From the NCBI GenBank assembly GCA_002914845.1, contig JXTC01000136.1, positions 564,663 to 628,662 on the forward strand: a DNA stretch of 64,000 nt, given 5' to 3'. Below the pieces are notes generated by a model. That model did not search any database and was not told where the DNA came from. It was given only the letters and a program-made list of their open reading frames with translations. The stretch is from Trema orientale. Taxonomy: Eukaryota > Streptophyta > Magnoliopsida > Rosales > Cannabaceae. This document shows, one piece after another, positions 33,761 through 45,808 of the stretch. Made by a program: the position numbers and the translations under genes. Within the stretch, counting starts at the first letter, position 1. Each line of letters opens with the position of its first letter.

Positions 33761-36700
33761 ATGGCGTCTACTGTAACTTCTCCTTCATATCAGACCCACA
33801 TTCCTCTACCTTCACCCTCCTCCTCCTCCTCCTCCTCCTCTGGTATTTTCATTCTGATCCCATTTTAGATTTCTTCTTTCCTTTCAGGCTTTTTCCTCTC
33901 CTTAGAATCTGGGTACCTGTTTTTGCGATTACCGCTTCTTCTTTTCCCCTGTTTGGCTGCCGAGAAAATTTCTTGGAATCATCAACAGCTTTCGTTTATT
34001 TTCTTTAACCTTAGGGATCGGAATATCGGATCATTACTTTTCTCGTTCAGTTCAGTGGGGATTATTATTAGTATTACTAGTACTAGCTGAACAAAAACGA
34101 AACACGTATTTCGAATTCGGATTTTATTATTATTATTATTATTATTATTTCTTTAATTTCCGAAGTTTATTGCCAATCAAACCAATGATTCACGATCGAA
34201 TTACTCGTTCTTGCTTAATTTCAGTATATATTGCCTCTCTATATATGATCTGCAGTTAGGCTGGGTTTTGGTTTGAAACTACTATTTTTCAACATTCTTT
34301 GCTGTAATTTTCCTTTTTCCCAGTTAGTTATATGTGATTTAGGCCTAGAGATTGTATTGGAAAGTAGGGAGTGTAATGACACTGCTAATTATTCGTTTGT
34401 GTTTGTTTTTTGAGGTTAATATGTAATTTGCTGGACTTGGTTGAATCAGCATATATATGAAACTATATATATTTACAAATATTGGGGGTGGTGGGGTAGT
34501 GAGGTAGTGAGGTTAGTCTCAGAAAGGTAAATTGAATTTTAGAGACTTATTCACCTTATCTTATATGGGTTTCCGTTTTCTGGTGTATTACAGGTGAGAA
34601 GTCTCCAAATAATGAAGCTCACTTATCTGTGGTTCCTATCCACATTGTCACGCATGCTTCTCAGCTTCCCGTTGAGTTTCTGGAGCCATCATCTGAAAGG
34701 CAGTTGGTGATTGGTTTTGATTGTGAGGGAGTTGATCTATGTCGCCATGGAACACTATGCATCATGCAGGTAAACAACCATCTTAGTATCCGTGTTATGT
34801 TATTTCTTAAGGCCTTATGTAAAGATGTTACTCAATTTAGTTCAAATTCCAATAGTTACTTTTATATATATATATATATATCCAGTAGGTATTTTTTTTT
34901 TTACCTATGCATAGGTATCAATTTGGCCAATGAAAATTTTTTTTATACATTTTTTTATATTAGAAAGTAAGAGAGAAATACCATTAATGATGCACGCCTT
35001 TTCATGCACATTATTATAGCCATTGGATCACCACTAGATGATAATCCAACGGCTAAAAAAAAAAATACCTACATATAGGTAAAAAAAAAAATACCTATTG
35101 AATTGGCAACTATATATATATATATATTTTACGTGAGACAATCTTTTTTTTTTTTTTTTGAATTTATTTATTTGCAGCTTGCATTTCCAGATGCTATATA
35201 TTTGGTTGACGCCATTCAGGGTGGAGAAATGCTTATAAAAGCCTGTAAGCCTGCGCTTGAGTCTAGTTACATCACAAAAGTTATTCACGATTGCAAACGA
35301 GATAGTGAGGTCTCTAATTCATTTTATGAGCACGTTTTAGCATGAGTTATTTGGACATATTAGCGCCATTGTGGAATTTATTCTTGTTTTGTAGGCGCTG
35401 TATTTCCAGTTTGGCATCAAGTTGAACAACGTTGTGGATACCCAGGTGCACATCCATTGTTACATATGCATGAAATATATGACGTCCTTTATTGACTTCT
35501 AAGAAAGGGTTTTATGAGATTTTGATGCTAGAAATGATCTGATTTATCAGTTGGATTTGTGAAGATCAATTGTTGTAGGTTTATACAGAATGTATGGTTT
35601 AGATTGTCAAGGATTTCGTATGGTCTAGTTGTCAAGGAAATAGTGTAGAACCTTTTGTTCCTTTTATTTGACCTCATCTGTCTGTAAACATGCGGCTTGC
35701 TTATGTGGTTTTTGATACTACTAGCTAACTTCTATAAGGTTGACTTGATAGCCTAATAATGTTGTTCCGCCTTCTCCTACTCTTGAACTTTATTTTATTT
35801 ATTTACTTATTCATTTAAGCATATTTGTTTTTCTTGCATTAAAATGGGTTGTTTTTAATTTTTTCTTTCACTAATAGCAAGATGAACAAGATTTGTATTT
35901 GAAGCTTTCTCCACACTCTTTGTAGTTTCTTTTTTTGCCAGGATGCTTTTAGATTCTGAGACCAAAGTAGTAAATGTCTTCATAGTGGAAGAGGTAATCT
36001 CAGTCGTTTATATTATTTTTGCATTTTTCTGGCTTTTCAGATTGCTTATTCATTGATAGAGGAACAGGAAGGGCGAGCGCGATCACCATATGATTACATA
36101 TCATTTGTTGGCCTCCTTGCAGATCCACGTTATTGTGGTATTCATTTCGATTTATTAGTTGTGTTCATTTATAACCTTCAATTTGTCTAGTTGCTATCAA
36201 AAGCAAGGAATTGGAAACTGTGAATTGACAGATGTTAGTGCTTTTTTTTTTAACACTTATTTATCTTTGTGCTCTATATTTCACTCTTGCCATTTTATTG
36301 GATCTTGCATTTTATTCATCAACACTGTACTTTCTATAGTTCCATGCTAAAATTAAAATATTTTGTCGAGGTTGCTTTGTTGACGTTGTGTTGGGCTAGT
36401 AAACCTGTGGCTTTGTGCATTAAATTTCATTCTATCCATTGAATTGCTTTTCATCATTGATTTTGAATGTAGGCATATCTTATGTTGAGAAGGAAGAAGT
36501 TCGTGTTCTTTTAAGGCAGGTTAGTTTTAACATTAACACCATTCTGACAGAAAAAATTATTCTCATACAAAATATTGATTACTGTCGGTAGCCAAATATG
36601 TGTTGCATGAAAGATGCGAGTGCTAGTTTTCATGATATGGTAATGTCTCACCCAATGATTTAAAGAGTATTGTATTAGACTGGGAAATTTGTGACAGTTC

Positions 36701-38825
36701 TATGATGACCATACAAAAGTATGGAATCATTTTGGTGATAGGTTAGGATGTGTTGGATTAGTAAGTGTTGGAGCTGTTTCCAACTGTCCATGTGTCCTTG
36801 TCGCTTCAAGGTATATTCCATCTTAAACACCAGAACCAAAGAGTGGTGGTTGTCACCTGCAAGACACTCCGATGCTTAAGTCAATAGAGGCAAAATACAC
36901 TAAAATACGATACAATCAAAATGAAAGATAAAACACAATATATATAGTAAGCAAAGGAGCTAGGGTTAATTGGTCCATTGACCAACATGTGGCTTCCCCT
37001 CATGAATTTGTCTTTGCAGTTCATGAGGAGACAATGTTTATTCAGGTAGTAGAGATGCTTCTTGTAGCCCGTACCTGGACCATTGACACACGGGATTTTT
37101 TTTTTTTGAAGCTCGTACATGGTACCTCTTTGAACCTCTTTGAACCATTGCCACGTATAAGTTTGACACGTCTTTTAGAGTGTAAAGCTTGTAGGGATCC
37201 AGGCAAATAGCTGCCCTGGGTTTAGTGACGCTGGGGAGCTCTTCAGTTCACATGGGTCTATGAAGACCCTCGTGCCTATCACATGTATTTTGAATTGTTC
37301 ATAAGTAGGGCACGATGTCCAATAATTACCATTAATACCTTGGACGTACTATAACAGACAAGCAGTGAACAGCGCAAAGGCTGCTAATCATATGCTTAAC
37401 CGTCTTCTTAAATCTTAATTGAGACCACATGTCACCCATTAAGTAGAGAAAAAAAGCAGGTCCCATAGTAAGCACCATGATATTATTCTTTAGGTTGTTG
37501 ATTCATATACGTTTTTTGTCAGTTTTACGTTGATATTGAGAGAAATATGTGTCTAGACTTTGTAATCTGAACTTTCAGGAGTCGCTGTATTCCTTTTCTG
37601 CAAGTATCTTCTGTTAGCTGATATTAGACATGTATAACGCTGTACAGGACCCCAAGTTTTGGACATACAGACCATTATCTGAGCTGATGGTTCGTGCTGC
37701 TGCAGACGATGTCCGCTTTCTTCCATACATCTATCACAAGATGATGGAGAAATTGAATGAAAGAACTTTGTGGTATCTTGCATTTCATGGTGCTCTTTAC
37801 TGTCGGTGTTTTTGCATCAATGACAATAATTATGCTGATTGGCCATCTCTTCCTCCAATTCCAGGTTATGTTATCATTTAAGCTACACTATAATACTTGC
37901 ACTATTTCCTTTTTCAAAAATTCAGTAATTTAAGATGTTTATGTTATTTTCATAATGTCCTGAATTCTCCTCTGGTAATTAAACCAGTTGGGATTTATGC
38001 CAGAAAGCAATATCGGAAACTTTACTTGTACTGTTCCATTTTGATTCATTTGATTTGATTTGATTTTATTTTTGTCAGTTTACAATTGCTTCGATTATTA
38101 ATTGGGATGTGATTTTCCTTTTGTAGATAGCCTTACTACAGTGGAGGGCAATGCTCTTGAGGAAGAAATTCTGTCGGTTCTTGATGTTCCCCCAGGAAAG
38201 ATGGGATGTGTTATTGGGCGAAGAGGAGCCTCCATTTTGGCAATTAAGGAATCTTGCAAGTACGTCTCTCTTTTTCGTTTTTGCTTTACACAGTACCACT
38301 CCTTTGGTATTCAGCTCTTATACTCCAATTCCATATCATCTTTTGCAGTGCGGAAATTCTTATTGGAGGTTCTAAGGGCCCACCTGACAAGGTCAGTCCG
38401 TTTATATGGAACAAGCTCATAACCGGGAAATCAGAGGGAGTCTGTTTTAAAGAGACAAATTTAAAACATGTCTTACTTTTTAATCTTTAGCTTGATATTT
38501 GACTATATGGGAGAATACATATGATTTTAAAAAGTGAATGGCCCCTCACAAATATTTTACATCGAATCTTGTAATTGTTGCTCAAGTGTATCTTTTGATT
38601 GTTCTATGACAAGCATTTCTTTCCTTGTAGTTATGTTTTACGAACCAGAAGTCGTTAGTACACGGATGACTCTGTACCTAAAAAAAAAGAGAAGGAAATT
38701 TTGACTTTCGGGTGTAAAATGCATAATTCGTGTTTTCCGCTTTCGTGTAGGTATTCATCATAGGTGCCGTAAAGCAGGTGAGGAAAGCAGAAGCCATGTT
38801 AAGAGGAAGGATGCTGGACATGTAA
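33761..38825 (+). CDS. DEDD-type 3'-5' exonuclease domain protein with a C-terminal KH domain
   Basis: Ten exons: 33761-33842, 34594-34769, 35178-35309, 35395-35445, 36041-36137, 36473-36519, 37648-37864, 38127-38259, 38349-38391 and 38751-38825, all GT-AG and in phase, giving 350 residues. A serine run (residues 20-27, from TCC repeats) opens the protein. The exonuclease fold carries FDCEGVDL (Asp70, Glu72), HDCKRD (Asp124) and RAAADDVRFL (Asp215/216), matching the acidic metal-binding motifs of DEDD nucleases. Residues about 284-325 form a KH domain with the GxxG loop GRRG at 298-301. Arabidopsis has a gene of the same domain order (At2g25910-type); its substrate is not established, and the KH domain suggests RNA. 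The start is the first ATG after a TATA-like box. Intron 2 contains a MITE with TA-run flanks. It converges with EPSIN1. Confidence 0.9.
34881..35110. mobile_element. TA-targeting MITE, family 1, copy 5, in intron 2 of the exonuclease gene
   Basis: Lies between TA runs at 34865-34880 and 35111-35127. It starts TCCAGTAGGTA and ends TTGAATTGGCAAC, in the same orientation as copy 4. The central GATAATCCAACGGC block matches the family. It begins about 110 bases after the exon-2 donor and ends about 67 bases before the exon-3 acceptor. Confidence 0.8.
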
Positions 38826-39873
38826 TAAGCAACACACATGGTTGTGCTTCTTTACACATATACTGGTTTATAAGATAGAATTATGTATTCTGACAATTGT
38901 ATTTGCTGCTCTTGTCCATGTTTATTGGGGAGGTAAGGGGTTTTGGAAAATAATCAAGGGTTATTGCCGCTAAACTTAACTTTTGATCTGGGCACGCATA
39001 ATAATTAGATGTAATCCTGAGGATAAGATGTCACAGGCCATTGTGTTGCAATGAGCCATGTGGGATAGAATTGCGATAATCCAATAACTGAAGCACATAA
39101 ATAACAATGGTACTTGGTAATTTACCCATCAAATTTATTAAATACAGTTAGTACCGATCTGACAAATATGATGGTAGAAATTCCTATAAATAATCAAAGG
39201 AAAATTCGGACTTTTTTTGTCCAAGGGAAGCCTTCTCACAACGGAAATTTTGTAAGAAAAAATGTATTATTTCTTTGCTCAAGGTTGAGATTTGACAAGC
39301 TGAGGCATAATCAATAAAAGGAGCAAACAAAGTATCCTGGCCAGTTAGATTGATTGTTATGTAAGTGATAGCATATCAGATCACTTAGAATCTTCACTAA
39401 AATTCTAACCTCAAAACCTTTTTCCATTAACGTTTATCGAACATCGAAACTAATTGATTTTCCTCCGAGGACCAGATTAAGGAATTTACCAAACTCATAA
39501 TCTTTTTAATATTTGTATCAACAAAATTTGCTTCCGTTCGTGCTGTTTTCTTTCGTGATTCAAACCTTCATGCAACACCGTTGAAGTTGATGCTGATGTG
39601 CTATAACTGACAACAAAATCGCAAAAACTTTGGAACAATTCATGAGGAAGTTAATAGTTGCAATGTATTGAGGAGTCCCAAAATTATAACACTCACGATT
39701 AATACATTACTTTAATAAAAACACATTACTTTAATAAAAAACATCATATGAACGCATGTGTGAATGAAACCAAGCACGCCACAAAGCAGGGGTTATCTAT
39801 ATATATATATATATATATAGAAGGCCAAATAGGCAAAAGAATATGAAGAGTTGAGAAACGAAAAATGAAGTAT
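38826..39873. other. Intergenic space between convergent genes
   Basis: Holds the 3' ends of the exonuclease/KH gene (+) and EPSIN1 (-). No further gene seen. A TA run sits at 39799-39818. Confidence 0.5.
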
Positions 39874-42800
39874 TTACTTTTGGAAGCCACTGTATTGATA
39901 TTGTTGGCTGCCAAGGCTTGAGAAAAAGTCGTCCCCGCCCGTTGCTTGTGACGATGTGAACCCAGATCTACCAAGACCAGACCCTGAACCCATTGCTCTT
40001 CCCATGTAATAAGAAGCTGGGGGTCCTTTCTCCCTATCATCTAATCCATCACCTAATCCGCCCACTACGCCGACATCAGCCAGAGACACTTTCTTGGCTG
40101 CAATAAAAAACATAGACTAGAGCAATTACAAACACTCCCATAAAGCATTTATGAGAAATGAAGAAAAAGACGAGAACGTCATTCGTCCAAAAACCAAGCG
40201 TAATGACTCCAATTTCCATCGTCATTCAGAATTTCAGACGAATGCCATTTTGATACAAACCTGGTATTCTTGTGTAATCACAAATTTATCCAGAAACATA
40301 TTTGCACGTTACAATAACAAGTATAGAGAAACGAAGAGGAATGGATAACACAAGGAAAATTGATAGTGTACTTTAGGATCGATAACTTACGAGCAGATAT
40401 ATTTAGATCAATCAATCCACGGCTAAGTGAATCTGCCCAAATTCCTGATTTCACATTGAAAGCATCCCTCTTGGCTGAAGACTTTGAGTCCAGTGAAAGA
40501 TTTCCACTCAACTGACTTTGACTGTCACCATTGACAGAATTTTGGGAAGGTTCCGACACTACCGAACCAGAATGAGAGGTGAATGCACCAAAAAGATCAG
40601 AATCGTCAAAATTGTTCAGTGGAACTGCAGCAAAGGGATCGACAATGTTAGGGCTTGTCGTTGAAACGTTTGTGGACTTAGTTTCTGGCTGCAAGACTGT
40701 GTCAGAGGCTGCAAAAAGGTCAACCGTGGAAGAAGCTGAAGAAGACATGGCAGGCTGGGACCCAAAAAGATCAACATCGATCTGTACGATTGTGAAACCA
40801 ATTCGTCAGTGCAGAAGGAAAGGGAATTTAACCATCAAATGATTAAAAAATAAAACTCTCCTGCATCTCAAGATGATTAGGTGCATCCTACACTCCAAAG
40901 TCCAAAAATCATGACTAAAATGATTCAAAATACACCATGTATTGTGGACTGATTTCAATGTAAACCAACTCACTCTGTCTCTCAAAAGACTTGTCTTTTT
41001 ATCTTTCACAAAGCAAAAAGGAAATCACAAAACAATAATGACAACTCTTTAAAAATGTCATATGAACAGCAGGTCGATAATGCTGGGTGCAATAGGTTCA
41101 CTCATATGAACTTAAAAAACGACGATATTTCAGGATTAAAAAGTTGAAATCAGAGAAATCAAAAGAAACCAGCACCAAAGGATGGAGGATAAAGTGAAAA
41201 TAGTCCTTTCTAACAAATATGCCAATTTTCAGAAATACAGGTCATGAGAAAAGTTCTTTTTTAAAAAAGAAGAATCTGCACTTCTTACGCTCAATCTAAA
41301 ATAATGGGGGAGAGTACTTGAAACCTAAATTATACCAGGTGAAAGATCAAGTATAAAACAGCACGATGTATGCGATGGTATGCAATACATAAAGAGCCAG
41401 ACATCTACATTTCTAAAAGTTTGACTCACCTTAGTTTGAGAACTTGCTCTAGTTTCAACCTGAGGTGGTGCTGATACAAAGGTTGCATCAGCAAACAGAT
41501 CAACCTAACGAAAATGATAATACATCAAACACCAAGTAAAATGCCAACAGCAATCTCGAATGTTAAATGGTGCACGAACAATGTAAAGACCAATATGTCT
41601 ACATTTATGAAAATTTTTCTCACCTCAGTTTGAGAACTTGCTATAGTTTCTACTTGAGGTGGTGCTGAGACAAAAGTTGCATCAGCAAACAGATCAACCT
41701 CTGATGAACTGCTATGCATAGCAGGATTTTCTGATGGAGCAGGAGTTGGAGCATCCATGAGGTCACCAATCAAACTTCCCCCAAACAGATCCACTGGATT
41801 AGAGCTTCCAGCAGCCTCTGCCAATATTTATAGTCCATAAAACTAATAAATACCATTAACAGCAATTTAAAAAAGAAAGTGATTGCATCTGATGAAGCAA
41901 AGACAACCAAAAATACGAAAAAAGATAGTTCTTTGTCATCAGTGTTAGCATTACTACAAATACACATAATCAAACAATATTCCAAAACCCAAGTGCAATG
42001 AAATTGATGCACTGAGAAATGGTCACCAGATGTTTCTTTTGTGCGTTCAAACTTCTACATGCCTGTGTAAACATATCAATAGTGATTTTAGCACAACATA
42101 GTATAAAACAAAGTTTATTGACTTAATACAAGATCTGAAAATATTTAATGTTAGGAAATCCTAATTGATATTTGCCAGACTGCAAACAAAATTAAAGTGA
42201 TTTTTCATGCTATATAGGAAGAGAAAAGAAATTTGCAAACAAACGATGAAAAAGACTAATGGATATAAGCACAAGTGTTTATCATAATTCTCTCTTAATA
42301 ATCTCCTAGTAGAACAAGAAATGTGATACCAACTGAGAAAGGCTTTAGTATAATTGAATAAGTGAGTACACTGCCTCCCTATAAACCAATTAAGACACAG
42401 CAGATGCTGCACAACCTTCACAAAATGTTCGCAACACAAAAACAATCCTAGTAGATACCAAGAGGTGATAGAAATTTCCGCTCATGTGTCCATCAACAAC
42501 AGTGGAGGATTGTCTGCAACAAGGCTTCTTTCCTCATTAGTTCGAATTAAAACTGTATCTCTTAGCTTAGACTACTTACTTGTAGTGGAAGTCCCACGTG
42601 GATCAAAATCATCAAAATCATCCTCAGCACTATTTGAAGGAAGAGTTGAGCTTTGAGCGGGAATTGAACTGTACATATCAGGATAGTTGGATTTAGTTGC
42701 TGGCTGTGAGCTGCTGGATAAACATTATGAACACAGTGGGATAGAAAATAGAGATCATAGAATCACCATGTTATGTGTTTTATTGTTGTCGTGCATGCAA

Positions 42801-45006
42801 CATGTGCTGTAGTGAATGGAAAGTAAAACCACAATTATCGAACAAACATTCTAGAGTCATAATTCAGAAGGTATCAGTTAAGTCTTAATGTAGATGTTAA
42901 TCGTTTGATATTTGTCAATGTCATAAGCATGCACACAACCATTCAAGTCTGGAACCTTAAAGGTAAAAGGCAGTAGGCCCATACACAAGAAACACTGACT
43001 ATTTTTGTACACTTGCTGCAACCAGTATTAGCTATGGATAGATTGCCTGTTGTTTGGCACCAATGTCCAATAATGCAAATAAGACAACTAAAAGTAGAAT
43101 TTGGAGCTTGCAGGCACTGAGCTTTCCCCTAAAAGACCTTTTCCATGTTATGATTTGTATTTTAGGTCTCACTTGTTTGCAAGGAAAACTAGGAATTTGA
43201 AACCTATCATTATCGGTAAACAAAGCTATACCTGCCAGAGTTTGTCGAACCCTTCTTCAAGGTGCTTCCTTGGCTCTCGCTTGTAACCCCATGGCGTGAC
43301 CTACTATAAGTATCCTTCTCAATCTTTTCCTCTTCATATTGATCCCTGTCTCTATAGCTATCCTTGAAGTTATCACCATCTCTTCTGCTGTTTAGACCTC
43401 CATAGCGATCACTGCTTTGGTAGCTGCCACTACCATATGAATTTGAACTCGACTTATAACTTATCCCAGTAGATGAAAGTCCAACGTACCTGGTAACAAC
43501 AGTTTGTAAACAGTTATATCAAACATATCAAAAACAGAATTCTTACAAGTTGAAGAAAATCATATAAATTCTCCGTTCTTACTTGTCACGGTTCGCAGCA
43601 GCTTTGTTTCTAACTTCTTGTATTTTATCTTTGTTATTCAAAAGGCCAACAATGGTTTCTGCCTTCTTCCTCACATTTATCCCGGAATCCTTCCCATTTG
43701 GCTCAACATATTCAAAACTTGATAATGACTTCACCAAAATAAAGAAAAATAAGAGAACAGAGTAAAAGAGAACAACAAAACTTATTCTGAAGGTATATAA
43801 AAATGTAGTTAAATTTTTCAGTATCTGAGAAAGTAATTCTTACCGAAATTTGAAAAGTATGCTCAATAATGTCATCAACAGCACGTTCGGACCCATGTGC
43901 TACCAAATACTCTATCACAGTCAATGCCTATATACAGAAAGAGTAATTTTCAAAACTAAAAGCATTTAAAGTAGGCAAATTACTTAACGAGATCGCCATA
44001 CAGACACATAAAACCACTTAATTTTCCCCTTTTGATCTTATACTCCATATGATAGATTATATAGTAACAATTACAAACTCACCTTATAGACGTAGCGCCA
44101 ATCCTTGCCGGTTTCAGTTAATCTTGTCCATAACACATTCATAACCATCTGACACTCCGTACTGAAACGCGCATCGACAACTCATTAATATTTACTAAGA
44201 GTAAAGAAAAGTATGAGACTTTTCTTCCAAAAAAAGAAAAAAGAAAAACAGTACCAGCACAGCAATTCAACCCAAAAATCGCTACATAAAGAGTTATACG
44301 GTACAGTTAAAAACATACAACTTCTTAGTAGCTTGCGCAATCTCTGCCAAGGCAGAGCCATGAGGACCCCAAGGTTCATTGTCGGTTGCATCCAATACCT
44401 GTATCAATAATTAGAGAGTCACCTAAACCCAAAAAAAATATCATAAACCAAACCAAAGAAGATAGATACCATTGTAGTCCATATGAACTGCAATAGAAAA
44501 GCTTCAACTCTACTCTTTTACAACATTAGAATAACTAAATTGATTAATATATATATATATATATCTATTTGTAATACGTATTAATATATAATTTAATATA
44601 ATTTCAAAAGATTAGTGAAACTACCTTCTGTTCGATCTCAGGAACCTTCAAGACCTTCAAATTAACCTCCCTCTTTCTGCAAATTTAGGCATTTATAAGT
44701 TCATCAAAGCTGGTCCGATTCCGATTCAAAGCTTCCAGAATTCAAAATTTTCACCCCAAAAAAAAAAAAAAAAACGGAAATAAAAAACCTCCCTCTTTCT
44801 GCAAATTTAGGCATTTATAAGTTCATCAAAGCTGGTCCGATTCCGATTCAAAGCTTCCAGAATTCAAAATTTTCACCCCAAAAAAAAAAAAAAATTGTTA
44901 ATAGTACTACAATACCCCAGAAACACGGTTTCAACAGAATAAGTTGTCTCTGCAGCGAGACATATCTCTCANGGACAGTTTGATCGAAGACCTTCATGAA
45001 ATCCAT
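39874..45006 (-). CDS. EPSIN1: Clathrin interactor EPSIN1 (ENTH domain)
   Basis: Twelve exons on the minus strand. Exon 1 starts at 45006; the others are 44676-44625, 44398-44322, 44161-44083, 43927-43844, 43728-43583, 43489-43232, 42713-42580, 41817-41624, 41504-41430, 40781-40391 and 40097-39874, giving about 580 residues. The ENTH domain spans roughly residues 1-165 ([74 protein letters not shown]). ENTH domains bind phosphoinositides. The disordered tail has seven DLF/DPF motifs of the kind bound by clathrin and adaptor complexes, and the C-terminal blocks [19 protein letters not shown] and [14 protein letters not shown] are shared with Arabidopsis EPSIN1, which works in Golgi-to-vacuole traffic. 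Exon 10 is a tandem copy of the end of exon 9. The exon-1 donor is unresolved: an N stands at 44972 and no GT gives the right phase. Confidence 0.92.
44666..44909. repeat. 122-base tandem duplication spanning the intron-1 acceptor of EPSIN1
   Basis: Units begin at 44666 and 44788 with CCTCCCTCTTTCTGCAAATT and run through TCATCAAAGCTGGTCCGATT and a poly-A tract. Each unit carries the acceptor and first 11 bases of exon 2, so intron 1 has a decoy acceptor. Only the unit nearer the coding exon is followed by the rest of exon 2. Confidence 0.85.
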
Positions 45007-45447
45007 GATTTGATCTGCAAAATTTCGAAACGAGAAACGATGAATGTGACATCAAATCGGAACAATTATGCCGGATCTGAACCAATTTTCACGCCAGAAA
45101 AAAAAATTATAAAAAAAAAAAAAGAAGAAAAAACCTTTGAGGTTGGCTGCTGAGAGGAGAGGATTGAGATCTTGAGGCGTGGGTTGCGAAAAGAAGAGGC
45201 AACAGGTGTAATCAGATGCTGCTACTTCCCTTTGCGGTTTTCAGCAGATAGAGAGTTTTAATATAACCAATAAATATATATATATATATTTTTGTATATC
45301 CTTCTCTTCTTTACTGTTTTCTTTTTACCGCCTTCAAAATCTGGTTTTCTAAGTTTTCTATTCTTCGCCTTTAAATAATTTTTTTTTCTCTCATAAAAAT
45401 AAAGAAACGTCTATATTAAAAAAAAAAAATAAAGAAACGTTATTTTA
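45007..45447. other. EPSIN1 leader and upstream region
   Basis: Minus-strand upstream of the ATG: poly-purine runs and a TA run (45275-45289). No clear TATA box with good spacing was chosen. A poly-A and ATAAAGAAACGT duplicate (45402-45410 and 45430-45440) lies beside the MITE border. Confidence 0.4.
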
Positions 45448-45808
45448 GGAATAATAATACTTTTATACTTTGTATTTTGATATTTTGTTCAGTTTGTACT
45501 TTGTGTTTTGGTTATTATCAACATTGACCCTTAAATTTAATATTTGTTATAAATATATATCCTTGACATTAATTTAGACCAGTTAATTTACCAAGATAAT
45601 TTAATAAACTTATTCTCGAATCATTTTCTATATAGTTTATTTTTAATTTTTTAAATAGAATTTTAATAAATTAACTGTTCTAAATTGGTGTCAGAGTATA
45701 AATTTATAATAAATTTCAAATCTAAAAATCAATATTGATAATAACCAAAATATACGAGATAATTTAAACAAATTATCAAAATATAAAATATAAAAATGAT
45801 ATTATCCC
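45448..45808. mobile_element. MULE-MITE 'GGGATAATATCA' family, copy 2
   Basis: 361 bases with long inverted arms like copy 1. It is flanked on both sides by GTTATTTTA (45439-45447 and 45809-45817), an exact 9-base target duplication. This copy defines the element borders best. Confidence 0.85.

Noticed and set aside
43032..43286. Open frames on both strands within an EPSIN1 intron
   Set aside because: They lie between confirmed exons 7 and 8 and show no motif; they are by-products of the intron sequence.
44944..45153. Plus-strand frame over the EPSIN1 start
   Set aside because: It is the antisense of exon 1 and the leader; the minus strand encodes the conserved ENTH start.
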